Source: an uncultured SAR86 cluster bacterium (GTDB taxonomy: Bacteria > Pseudomonadota > Gammaproteobacteria > Magnimaribacterales > TMED112). From it: DNA of 33,194 bases. Shown here piece after piece: positions 1 through 6,636 of this stretch. Below the pieces are notes generated by a model. The model had not been told where the DNA came from. It made no database searches and saw only the letters and a program-made list of their open reading frames with translations. The position numbers and the translations under genes are program-made. The DNA is taken from contig CACEYZ010000011.1 in NCBI GenBank assembly GCA_902563885.1, positions 1 through 33,194 on the forward strand, read 5' to 3'. The first letter of the stretch is position 1. Every line of letters starts with the position of its first letter.

Positions 1-536
1 GTATTTCCTATCTTGTCTTTGCTCACTTCATAAATTTTTTGATTTGGAATTTCAATCAAACAATCTACACAATTGATTAACGTATCAATGCCTTGTTGAG
101 CTTGATCTAATTTTCTATCTCCTTCACTTTCAAAAGGAGTAGTAACGAGCGCAATAGTCAAAATGTCCAATTCTTTTGCAATTCTTGCAATTACTGGTGT
201 TGCACCTGTACCTGTTCCTCCCCCCATTCCAGCTGTAATAAACAATACTTCAGGCTTTTCATCAAAAATCTTTGTAATTAAATCTTTTGAATCTTGAGCA
301 ATTTTATTTGCAGATTCAGGGTTATTTCCAGCTCCGTGTCCATCGCCTATTTTAATTTTTTTTGATTTATGAATAATATTCTGTTCTTGACTGTCAGTAT
401 TTATTGAAACAAGCTCGATTCCGTTGACTCCTGAGTCAGCAATATTGCTAATAATATTTCCCCCACACCCACCAACACCTAAAGCCATTATTTTTGCTTT
501 ATCAAAGTCTTCATCAAGAATCTTCCAAGTAGACAT
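1..536 (-). CDS. ftsZ: Cell division protein FtsZ, 5' part (gene runs off the window)
   Basis: This is the tubulin-like GTPase that polymerises into the cytokinetic ring. The visible 178 residues hold the N-terminal GTP-binding fold: GVGGCGGN at about residues 20-27, the tubulin signature GGGTGTG at about 105-111, and a TTPFESEG segment near 133-140. The ATG at 536 gives a normal FtsZ N-terminus (MSTWKILDED). No Shine-Dalgarno sequence precedes it. A TAAAAT hexamer ends 6 nt before the ATG, so the mRNA may be leaderless. Upstream lies rnpB, ending about 24 nt away, not ftsA as in the usual dcw cluster. The 3' end is outside the window. The identification is certain. Confidence 0.97.
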   Translation of the reverse strand, partial: MSTWKILDEDFDKAKIMALGVGGCGGNIISNIADSGVNGIELVSINTDSQEQNIIHKSKKIKIGDGHGAGNNPESANKIAQDSKDLITKIFDEKPEVLFITAGMGGGTGTGATPVIARIAKELDILTIALVTTPFESEGDRKLDQAQQGIDTLINCVDCLIEIPNQKIYEVSKDKIGN

Positions 537-542
537 AATGAG

Positions 543-571
543 ATTTTAATCGAGAGAATTGAGTTGGTCTA
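543..571 (-). promoter_or_regulatory. Candidate ftsZ promoter overlapping the rnpB 3' end
   Basis: On the minus strand a TAGACC hexamer (566-571, 4/6 to TTGACA) is followed by a 17-nt spacer and TAAAAT (543-548). Six bases separate the -10 from the ftsZ ATG, so transcription would begin at or near the start codon. The -35 lies in the conserved 3' end of RNase P RNA. This is pattern evidence only, and such hexamers are common in AT-rich DNA. Confidence 0.35.
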
Positions 572-885
572 TAAGCCGGATTCTGTTTAAGCCATCATCT
601 ATCTAGGCACTTTGTCACCAAAGTGCTCTCGCTGCCTACCCAGATCACATGCGAGCAACATGATATGACCTCTATTTGGCATTGCTTCGAGTGGGGTTTC
701 CAATGCCTTAAGACTTTGATCTTAAGCGGTAAGCTCTTACCTTACCTTTTCACCCTTACCTTTCGGCGGTATATTTTCTGTTGTACTTTCCATGAGCTCA
801 CGCTCTCCAGCAGTTAACTGGCACTCTGCTCTTTGAAGTCCGGACTTTCCTCTCTATTAAATAGAGCGATAGCTCGACCAACTCT
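561..885 (-). ncRNA. rnpB: RNase P RNA (bacterial type A)
   Basis: This is the catalytic RNA of RNase P, which removes tRNA 5' leaders. Read on the minus strand, it begins AGAGTTGGTCGAGC with the conserved GAGGAAAGTCCGG element close behind. It carries the ACAGAAAATATACCGCC block in the middle and ends with AGAATCCGGCTTATAGACC. The terminal GAGTTGGTC and GACCAACTC pair as helix P1, which fixes both ends to within a few bases (about 325 nt). It lies 13 nt after rsmI, a neighbour also found in Pseudomonas, and just before ftsZ. Confidence 0.97.
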
Positions 886-892
886 GCATCAT

Positions 893-922
893 ATGATATC
901 AATTCCTCTTAGAAAAAGACAA
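893..922 (-). promoter_or_regulatory. Candidate rnpB promoter
   Basis: On the minus strand TTGTCT (917-922), an 18-nt spacer and TATCAT (893-898) are followed 7 nt later by A885, the expected first base of RNase P RNA. The promoter lies mostly inside the 3' end of rsmI. The agreement between promoter spacing and the RNA end makes this one of the better promoter calls here. Confidence 0.55.
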
Positions 923-1726
923 ATATCTTTTATATGTTTTATTTTTATTATTTTTAAACAATTTCTCAGAAAGTTTAGCAATTTCTTTTATGGGAAGTTT
1001 ATTTCTTAACAAATTGAATAATAGATCTGCTTTTGAAAAATCTTCAACAGTATCATCCTTATAAAATAAAATCACAAATTCACCTGAACTTAAATTTTTA
1101 TCTAATTTAAACTCATTAAGTATTTTTTCTGGCTTACCTCTGAGAAATTTTTCATGTATTTTTGTTAATTCTTTCGCAACTACTAACTCAGAGTTTGGAT
1201 AGTTTAAAAAAATATCCTGAAGTGTTTTCTGAATTCTATGTGAGGATTCAAAAAAAATTGAAGTTATATTTTTTCTATTTAGTTCACTATAAAAACTTGC
1301 TTTATCTTTAGCTGTTTTGGGGAAAAACCCCAAAAATTGAAATTTATCTGTAGGAAGTCCGCTAGCTATTAATCCAGTTGTTATAGAAGTGGGTCCTGGG
1401 AGGGGCACTACATTGACATAATTATCTATCAAATACCTTATTAACTTAAAGCCAGGGTCAGAAAGAAGTGGGGTTCCTGCATCAGAAACCAACCCACAAA
1501 CTTTTCCTGCTTTCAGAATATCTAAAATTCCTTTTCTGTTATTTGCACTCGAACTATCGTTGTATATCAGAATTTTCTTATCTTTAACATTGATTTTTTC
1601 CAGAAGTATTCTTGATTTTTGCTTACTCTCAACTATTAGAATATCTAATTTTTCTATTGTTGTTTTTGCCCTTTTAGTCAAGTCATTAAGGTTCCCAATT
1701 GGAGTGGGTATAATATAAAAGTTCAT
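899..1726 (-). CDS. rsmI: 16S rRNA (cytidine-1402-2'-O)-methyltransferase RsmI
   Basis: RsmI 2'-O-methylates C1402 in the 16S rRNA decoding centre using SAM. The N-terminus has the family's YIIPTPIGNL motif (residues 4-13), then the glycine-rich SDAGTPLLSDPG segment (about 81-92) and LPGPTS near 109-114, all typical of the tetrapyrrole-methylase fold. The AEDTR-like motif usual after the first helix is replaced by VESKQ (about 32-36), so this is a divergent member. The ATG at 1726 is preferred to a TTG at 1732 because the conserved motif starts only three residues later. About 275 aa, close to the family norm. It is divergent from the next gene with no spacer at all. Confidence 0.93.
   Translation of the reverse strand: MNFYIIPTPIGNLNDLTKRAKTTIEKLDILIVESKQKSRILLEKINVKDKKILIYNDSSSANNRKGILDILKAGKVCGLVSDAGTPLLSDPGFKLIRYLIDNYVNVVPLPGPTSITTGLIASGLPTDKFQFLGFFPKTAKDKASFYSELNRKNITSIFFESSHRIQKTLQDIFLNYPNSELVVAKELTKIHEKFLRGKPEKILNEFKLDKNLSSGEFVILFYKDDTVEDFSKADLLFNLLRNKLPIKEIAKLSEKLFKNNKNKTYKRYLSFSKRN
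1709..1720 (+). promoter_or_regulatory. Candidate -10 elements for the gene at 1727
   Basis: TATAAT (1709-1714) and TATAAA (1715-1720) lie inside the opposing rsmI gene. The second is 6 nt before the ATG at 1727, a spacing that would give a leaderless transcript; the first would leave about 6 nt of leader. No convincing -35 is seen. Base composition makes chance matches plausible. Confidence 0.3.
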
Positions 1727-2263
1727 ATGCAAAAAATATATTTTATATCAGTTCTAATTATTTCAATCTTCATAACGGCAGATTCGATAAAAAACAAACA
1801 ATTTAATACTTCAGAAATTAGCAGAAAATACGAACAAATGGCAAAAAATATTAAACAATTTAATGAATCGAAAATAGCAATTATTGCTAACAAAAAAATG
1901 TCCATTCAACTCAATGAATTAAAAACAAAACTAAACGATAATGAAGTAAGCTCTATAATTCTTATTGTTGAAAATGATTTAGATTCAATAATTAGTGAAT
2001 TTTTAAACATTTCTCTTGGAGAGGATAATTACGAAGAGCTATCCAATTCAGGAATAGAAGAATTAAAATTAGTTAATAGAGCTAGACAAGATTTCGATTA
2101 CATTCACATTATTTCTAATGATGAATATGAGCTTTACCAAATAGCTGCATACGTACGGTTTAATTTTGGTTTAAATTATGAAATTACTACTTTTAGAGAG
2201 TATTACGAACAAGAATTTAATCCTTATGAAATGCGAGTGCAGCGAATCAAATTAGTGGAGTGA
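1727..2263 (+). CDS. Small exported protein, possibly a reduced LpoA-like protein
   Basis: I do not recognise this 178-residue protein by strong motifs. It begins with a short hydrophobic segment (about residues 5-18) resembling a signal peptide without a lipobox. An AIIANKK segment near 48 resembles the first strand of a periplasmic-binding fold. The C-terminal third (RARQDFDYIHIIS, then a helix, then FGLNYEITTFREYY) resembles the strand-helix-strand near the C-terminus of LpoA, the lipoprotein activator of PBP1A. In E. coli and Pseudomonas lpoA is divergent from rsmI, exactly this position. LpoA is normally about 600 residues, so this would be a severely shortened relative. The coding call is firm; the LpoA link is a hypothesis. 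It converges on sspA with a 2-nt gap. Confidence 0.75.
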   Translation: MQKIYFISVLIISIFITADSIKNKQFNTSEISRKYEQMAKNIKQFNESKIAIIANKKMSIQLNELKTKLNDNEVSSIILIVENDLDSIISEFLNISLGEDNYEELSNSGIEELKLVNRARQDFDYIHIISNDEYELYQIAAYVRFNFGLNYEITTFREYYEQEFNPYEMRVQRIKLVE

Positions 2264-2265
2264 TC

Positions 2266-2886
2266 TTAACTAAATGAGTATTTTAAGTCTCTTTCTGTGT
2301 CTGTTAAAGAAAGATCAAAGCTTGGGCGTGAAAAAAGCTTATCCTGATATTTTTTAACACTTTCAAAATTTTTACTTTTTGGAACGGATACGCCTAAATA
2401 TGGTAATCGATATAATATTGCAGACATATAACAATCAACAAGTGTGAATTCATCGCTCATAAAGTATGGTTTCTCTTTTAATACAAGAACAATACCAGAT
2501 AAAAGTGCAGCGAGTTGTTTTTTGTTTGCGTCGAATTCCTTTTGTGAAACATTTGGTGCCATCATTTTATCAATTATTGGTAGCCAATCGTTTTCAATTC
2601 TTTGTATTAAAAGCTTACATTCAGCTTTTTCGTTTGGATAGATTGGCAGCAATGGTGGATGAGGAAACCTTTCATCGAGATATTCTAAAATAATTCTTGG
2701 TTCATAAATTGTTACTTCTCTATCAACAATGACTGGGAGTTTATTATATGGAGATAAGGTAGCTAATTCTTCAGGTAATTTTCCATCAGGGTCAAACTCT
2801 TTTATCTCGCAAGAAATATCTTTTTCTGCAAGAACTATTCTTACCATATGACTAAAATGTCCTTTTTCTTCTGAATAAAAAATCAT
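2266..2886 (-). CDS. sspA: Stringent starvation protein A (GST-fold RNA polymerase-associated protein)
   Basis: SspA binds RNA polymerase and modulates transcription in stationary phase and acid stress. The 206-residue protein has a thioredoxin-like N-terminal domain (about 1-80) with the SspA-type PYNKLPVIVD and IYEPRIILEYLDERFPHPPL segments, followed by an all-helical GST C-terminal domain. The start overlaps the petC stop by 4 nt, so it is translationally coupled to the bc1 genes, a common gammaproteobacterial arrangement. In most relatives sspB follows; here the next gene is on the other strand and is not SspB. Confidence 0.95.
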   Translation of the reverse strand: MIFYSEEKGHFSHMVRIVLAEKDISCEIKEFDPDGKLPEELATLSPYNKLPVIVDREVTIYEPRIILEYLDERFPHPPLLPIYPNEKAECKLLIQRIENDWLPIIDKMMAPNVSQKEFDANKKQLAALLSGIVLVLKEKPYFMSDEFTLVDCYMSAILYRLPYLGVSVPKSKNFESVKKYQDKLFSRPSFDLSLTDTERDLKYSFS

Positions 2887-3569
2887 TTATATTCTCTATA
2901 TAAAAGCCACATTACTGCAGTGAAAACAACAAAAAACAAAATTATATATATCCCGTTTCTCTCTCTTTCAATCCTTGCCGGTTCTGAAGCATAAGCCAAG
3001 AAGTTAACAAGATCTTTCATTGCAGAATCAAATTCTTCTGGTTCTAATGCTCCTTTGCTCAGACGTATAAGTTTACCATTGCTGTCAAGTTCTTGTGTTC
3101 CTTGCAGTCCAATAAGAACATGTGCCATAGCTGTTCCTGGATAAACTAAGTTATTTGAACCTGTTGCTTGGGATGTGTCTTGATAGAATGTTTGTAAATA
3201 AGTATAGATCCAATCGTCTCCACGAACTCTTGTTCGTAGAGTTAAGTCAGGTGCACCAATTGGAGAAATTTCAGGAAGACCAAAGGTAACAAAATCTGAA
3301 GTTTTAATATTTTCATTCGAAATCAAATCATCAATTAATACTGTTTCAGGTATATCTAAATCTCTTTGAAGCCTGTTCCATCTTAAATATCTGAGCGTGT
3401 GGCAGCTTGAACAATAGTTTTTATAAATACCTAACCCTCTTTGAAGGGAGTCCCTGTCATGAACTGATGATTCGAAAGAAAAGCACTTTTCAAGTTCGCC
3501 ACATTTATTTTCTCCAGCTGAATAACCAAAAAGTGAAATAAAGAAAGCTAGAAAAATTAACTTTTTCAC
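2883..3569 (-). CDS. petC: Cytochrome c1 of the ubiquinol-cytochrome c reductase (bc1) complex
   Basis: Cytochrome c1 takes electrons from the Rieske protein and passes them to a soluble c-type cytochrome on the periplasmic face. A signal peptide (about 1-18) precedes one heme-binding CSSCH motif (residues 53-57). The axial Met is probably in PGTAMAHVL, where the common MPH is MAH. A single membrane anchor (about 205-223) lies at the C-terminus, ending in a basic YREYK. 228 residues is normal for the short proteobacterial form. The start overlaps the petB stop by 4 nt and its own stop overlaps the sspA start. Confidence 0.97.
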   Translation of the reverse strand: MKKLIFLAFFISLFGYSAGENKCGELEKCFSFESSVHDRDSLQRGLGIYKNYCSSCHTLRYLRWNRLQRDLDIPETVLIDDLISNENIKTSDFVTFGLPEISPIGAPDLTLRTRVRGDDWIYTYLQTFYQDTSQATGSNNLVYPGTAMAHVLIGLQGTQELDSNGKLIRLSKGALEPEEFDSAMKDLVNFLAYASEPARIERERNGIYIILFFVVFTAVMWLLYREYK

Positions 3570-4807
3570 AGTCTATCTGGTACCTCTAGGGTTTTTTCAT
3601 ACTTCGTATAAATTGGCATTAGTATAAATGGCAAGAAATAAAAAATAGTACAAATTTGGGCGATTAAAGTCCTAATCTCATTAACTGGTTTTGTCCCAAG
3701 ATACCCTAAGGTAATGAATGAAGTTGCAAACATGATCATCGCAATTTTGCTGAAGATGCCTTTATATCTAATGCTTTGAACTTTAGAACGATCTAACCAA
3801 GGAACAATGAATAAAATCGCAATACTTGCAGCAAAAATTATAAATCCTAAAAACTTACTAGTAATACCTAAAAAAGGAATACCAAAAGTTACAGCTCTGA
3901 GAATTGAATAAAAAGGCGCATAGTACCAAACAGGTGCAATATGCTCAGGAGTTTTGAGGAAATTAGCCTCTTCAAAATTTGGTTTTTCTATGAAATATCC
4001 ACCGCCTGTCGGTGCGTAATAAACTATTGCAAAAAACACAATAAAAAAGATACCAATTGCAGGAAGCGCTCCAAATGTTTTATAAGGATGGAATGGTTTT
4101 CCGTCTAAAGGCATCCCAGTTTTATCTCTGTATTTTTCTATATCAACACCCTCAGGATTTCCTGCGCCTACTTCGTGCAATGCAAAAATATGGAAAACAA
4201 CTAACGCTATCATTAGCAGGGGAACTACAACCACATGCAACGCAAAAAACCTTGATAATGTTGCTCCAGATAAAACATAGTCACCTTGAATCCAAACTTG
4301 TAAAGATTCACCTATAAAGGGGATAGCACCAAAAAGGGAAAGAATCACATTTGCTGCCCAGTAAGACATTTGGCCCCATGGAAGAACATATCCTAAGAAA
4401 CCTTCAGCCATTAGTAGAAACAATAAAAAACAACCAAATAACCAAACTAATTCTTTTGGTTTTTGGTATGACCCATAAAGCAAACCTCTAAACATGTGGA
4501 AATACATTAAAAAGAAAAATGCACTGGCTCCAGTACTATGCATGTACCTCATAAGCCATCCATATTCCACATCTCTCATGATGTACTCAACACTTGCGAA
4601 TGCACCTTCTTCAGTATTGGTATAAAACATCATCAACCATATACCTGTAATAACTTGTATCATAAAAACTACCATTAGTAATGCACCAAACAGATAAAAG
4701 AAATTAACCTTACTTGGAACTGGATGTTTAGTAAGATGTCTTTCAAGGTTTTCTGTAACTGGAAGTCTTCTATCTATCCAGGACATTAAAGAGTTTTTGC
4801 TCGCCAT
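3566..4807 (-). CDS. petB: Cytochrome b of the bc1 complex
   Basis: This is the membrane core of complex III, carrying the two b hemes and both quinone sites. Heme-ligand histidines are visible in the RYMHS and YFHMFRG segments of helix B and in FALHVVVV and VFHIFALHEVG of helix D. The quinol-oxidation motif reads PVWY rather than PEWY, the form I associate with beta/gammaproteobacterial cytochrome b. The 413 residues contain about eight hydrophobic helices, with an extra pair of C-terminal segments as in proteobacterial PetB. The ATG at 4807 overlaps the petA stop by one base (TAATG). Confidence 0.98.
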   Translation of the reverse strand: MASKNSLMSWIDRRLPVTENLERHLTKHPVPSKVNFFYLFGALLMVVFMIQVITGIWLMMFYTNTEEGAFASVEYIMRDVEYGWLMRYMHSTGASAFFFLMYFHMFRGLLYGSYQKPKELVWLFGCFLLFLLMAEGFLGYVLPWGQMSYWAANVILSLFGAIPFIGESLQVWIQGDYVLSGATLSRFFALHVVVVPLLMIALVVFHIFALHEVGAGNPEGVDIEKYRDKTGMPLDGKPFHPYKTFGALPAIGIFFIVFFAIVYYAPTGGGYFIEKPNFEEANFLKTPEHIAPVWYYAPFYSILRAVTFGIPFLGITSKFLGFIIFAASIAILFIVPWLDRSKVQSIRYKGIFSKIAMIMFATSFITLGYLGTKPVNEIRTLIAQICTIFYFLPFILMPIYTKYEKTLEVPDRL

Positions 4808-5628
4808 TATGCTTCTCCTATAATTAATGTATCACCTTCAAAAGAATGAGGTGGTACCTCTAAGTTTGTTGGGGCAGGAACATTTTTATAAACCCTTCCT
4901 GCAAGATCAAATTTTGAACCGTGACAAGGACAGAAGAAACCACCTTTCCAATCTTCGTCCCATGCTTTTGGCTCTATTTCTGGATGATATTTAGGTGCAC
5001 AGGACAAATGAGTGCAAACTCCCTTAACAACAGAGAACTTATCATTTGTTGTTCTTGAAACTCCTTCCTCTAATGCAGGATTTGCAACTTTTTGATTCAG
5101 AGATGGTAGATTTTTAATAGCTTCAGAAGTCTGGTGTACAATGAAAATTGGAGTTCTACGCCATTCTACAACCGCCATTGCGCCAGGTTCTAATTTTGAT
5201 AAGTCATATTTTACACTTGCACCAAGTGCTTTTGCTCTTTCGCTCGGTTGCCATGCGCTCAGGAAAGGAACTGCAAACCCAGCCACAGTTACTGCCCCAA
5301 CTACTGAAGAAGTTATTTGCAATGCTTTTCTCCTAGTAGTGTTAACTTTTTCTTTTGGAATAGGTTTTGTGTTCGAAATCAAAGTTTTCTTCGCTGATAC
5401 ATTAATTTTTTGTGCTAGTACTTTTTTTCCTTCCACTAAAATTTCGTCTTTCCAGAGAGTTAGAAGTTTTATTGCCTCATCCTTATCATCAGTTTTGAGA
5501 CTTTTTTTGAAAACCTCCCCATCTATGTTTATATATCCCCAGTAAAAAGGGGATCTATCTCTTGTATATAGAGACATTCCCTCTGAAATATGAATATGTT
5601 TTGCTTTTTTTCCTTGCATTTTGAACAT
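4807..5628 (-). CDS. petA: Rieske iron-sulfur protein with an N-terminal recombinase-arm-like extension
   Basis: The C-terminal part is a normal Rieske subunit of complex III. Numbering from a TTG at 5643, it has a twin-arginine signal (TTRRKALQ, arginines 104-105) and a hydrophobic anchor (about 110-128). The 2Fe-2S ligands sit in CTHLSC (Gly of CTHLGC replaced by Ser) and CPCHGSKFDLAGR. Before this lie about 80-100 additional residues. They contain SLYTRDRSPFYWGYINI-DGEVFKKSLKT-DDKDEAIKLLTLWKDEIL (about 24-69), which looks like the three-strand-plus-helix arm DNA-binding domain at the start of tyrosine recombinases. A lysine-rich linker follows. Possible starts are TTG 5643, ATG 5628, ATG 5619 and ATG 5577; none has a well-spaced Shine-Dalgarno sequence. 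I saw no ATG between 5577 and the Tat motif, so the Rieske part is probably translated with the extension. A separate promoter and inverted repeats precede it. Confidence 0.93.
   Translation of the reverse strand: MFKMQGKKAKHIHISEGMSLYTRDRSPFYWGYINIDGEVFKKSLKTDDKDEAIKLLTLWKDEILVEGKKVLAQKINVSAKKTLISNTKPIPKEKVNTTRRKALQITSSVVGAVTVAGFAVPFLSAWQPSERAKALGASVKYDLSKLEPGAMAVVEWRRTPIFIVHQTSEAIKNLPSLNQKVANPALEEGVSRTTNDKFSVVKGVCTHLSCAPKYHPEIEPKAWDEDWKGGFFCPCHGSKFDLAGRVYKNVPAPTNLEVPPHSFEGDTLIIGEA
5365..5378. repeat. Internal copy of the TTTTGAACAC motif in petA (direct repeat of 5759-5772)
   Basis: TTTTGTGTTCGAAA here and TTTTGTGTTCAAAA at 5759-5772 match at 13 of 14 positions in the same orientation. This copy lies in the petA linker just before the Tat signal, so the two copies bracket the whole recombinase-like segment plus the petA leader (about 394 bp between equivalent positions). 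They could be an insertion footprint or scattered binding sites. Confidence 0.55.
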
Positions 5629-5645
5629 CAAATTAGTGTTCAAAA
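5619..5645. repeat. Inverted repeat over the petA start codons (9-bp arms, 9-nt loop)
   Basis: TTTTGAACA (5619-5627) and TGTTCAAAA (5637-5645) are perfect inverted copies around TCAAATTAG. The palindrome covers the TTG 5643, ATG 5628 and ATG 5619 start candidates of petA. It could form an RNA hairpin that hides the start or be a protein-binding site. It shares its core with the larger palindrome at 5734-5772. Confidence 0.7.
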
Positions 5646-5704
5646 AAGTTTTTAAAATTCTTTTAAACCCTAATTAATCAACGATTCAACGAAGATTCAG
5701 GAGC

Positions 5705-5733
5705 ATTATATTATGGAAATTATCAATTAACAA
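5705..5733 (-). promoter_or_regulatory. Candidate petA promoter
   Basis: On the minus strand TTGTTA (5728-5733), a 17-nt spacer and a consensus TATAAT (5705-5710) form a good sigma70-type promoter, with transcription expected to start near 5698. It would give the petABC-sspA genes their own promoter inside the rplM-rpsI operon. The large palindrome ends one base upstream of the -35 box. Confidence 0.55.
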
Positions 5734-5772
5734 TTTTGAACACAAAAAAAACGGTGTTTTTTGTGTTCAAAA
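5734..5772. repeat. Perfect 16-bp inverted repeat between rpsI and petA
   Basis: TTTTGAACACAAAAAA (5734-5749) and TTTTTTGTGTTCAAAA (5757-5772) are perfect inverted arms with a 7-nt loop (AACGGTG). The right arm ends 2 nt from the rpsI stop codon. It could be a hairpin closing the rpsI transcript, though it is not followed by a clean U run on the minus strand and its stem is A/T-rich. Because it abuts the -35 of the petA promoter, an operator is the other reading. Confidence 0.8.
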
Positions 5773-5774
5773 AA

Positions 5775-6155
5775 TTATCTTTTAGAAAATTGTGGACTTT
5801 TTCTTGCTTTTTTGAGGCCTACTTTCTTCCTCTCCTTTACTCTTGAATCTCGAGTGAGGTAACCTGCTTTCTTCATAGGCCCTCTTAACTCAGCATTATC
5901 TTCTATTAAAGCTTTTGAAATAGCTAACCTTATTGCTCCGGCTTGCCCGAAAGAACCACCTCCATTTACCTTTATATCTATATCAAATTTTTGTTCAACT
6001 TCTGCTAAAACCAAGGGCTGTTTTACTATCATTTTTGCAACATCCCTTCCGAAATACTCATCTATTGATTTTTTATTTACAGTTATTGCTCCCTTTCCTT
6101 TTCTTAGTCTCACAACAGCTGTTGCTTCTTTTCTTCTACCTGTAAAAATAGACAT
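5775..6155 (-). CDS. rpsI: 30S ribosomal protein S9
   Basis: S9 is a small-subunit head protein whose C-terminal tail reaches the P-site tRNA. The 126-residue sequence has the N-terminal GRRKEATA(V) segment, the [12 protein letters not shown] turn, and the basic tail [12 protein letters not shown] with the invariant C-terminal Lys-Arg. Length is normal. It follows rplM with no spacer, the standard rplM-rpsI pair. Confidence 0.98.
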   Translation of the reverse strand: MSIFTGRRKEATAVVRLRKGKGAITVNKKSIDEYFGRDVAKMIVKQPLVLAEVEQKFDIDIKVNGGGSFGQAGAIRLAISKALIEDNAELRGPMKKAGYLTRDSRVKERKKVGLKKARKSPQFSKR

Positions 6156-6581
6156 TTAATTAATTACCTCTGGATTTTGTGCCTCATGTGGATGATTTTC
6201 TCCACTGTAGACTTTTAGTTTGTTTATGATTTTTCTATTTAATCTATTCTTAGGCAACATTCCCTTAACAGCGTTTCTCAAAACTTTTTCAGGATCTTTA
6301 TTCAACAAATCTTGAAAATTAATTTCCTTCAGATTACCAGGATAACCAGTATGTTTGAAATAAATTTTGTCTTTTGACTTATTGCCACTTATTTCAATCC
6401 TCTCAGCATTTATCAAAACAACGAAATCACCAACGTCAGAATTAGGTGTATATTCAGGCTTATTTTTTCCTCTTAGTATATTTGCGATTTGTACAGATAG
6501 ACGTCCAAGCTTTTTACCTGAGCAGTCAATTAGATACCATTTTTGTACGATATCTTTTGTAGTTAAAGAAGAAGTTTTCAT
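6156..6581 (-). CDS. rplM: 50S ribosomal protein L13
   Basis: L13 is an early-assembly protein of the large subunit. The 141 residues include the N-terminal WYLIDCSGKKLGRLSVQIA, the FVVLINAERI strand, the KDKIYFKHTGYPG segment and GMLPKNRLNRK, all L13 hallmarks. The ATG at 6581 opens the minus-strand operon rplM-rpsI-petABC-sspA. It is divergent from degS across 55 bp, matching the rplM/degS neighbourhood seen in enterics. AT-rich -10-like sequence fills the spacer on both strands, but I cannot choose one promoter. Confidence 0.98.
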   Translation of the reverse strand: MKTSSLTTKDIVQKWYLIDCSGKKLGRLSVQIANILRGKNKPEYTPNSDVGDFVVLINAERIEISGNKSKDKIYFKHTGYPGNLKEINFQDLLNKDPEKVLRNAVKGMLPKNRLNRKIINKLKVYSGENHPHEAQNPEVIN

Positions 6582-6636
6582 AAAATACTAAAATTTGATT
6601 CGGTATATATTAATATAAAGGTTTTCGATTTCAAAC

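Noticed and set aside
623-817. Open reading frame on the plus strand, 64 codons
   Set aside because: It is antisense to the conserved core of RNase P RNA and its product resembles no protein.
5734-5772. Classical rho-independent terminator for rpsI
   Set aside because: The stem is largely A/T and no U run follows on the minus strand; the hairpin is listed as a repeat instead.
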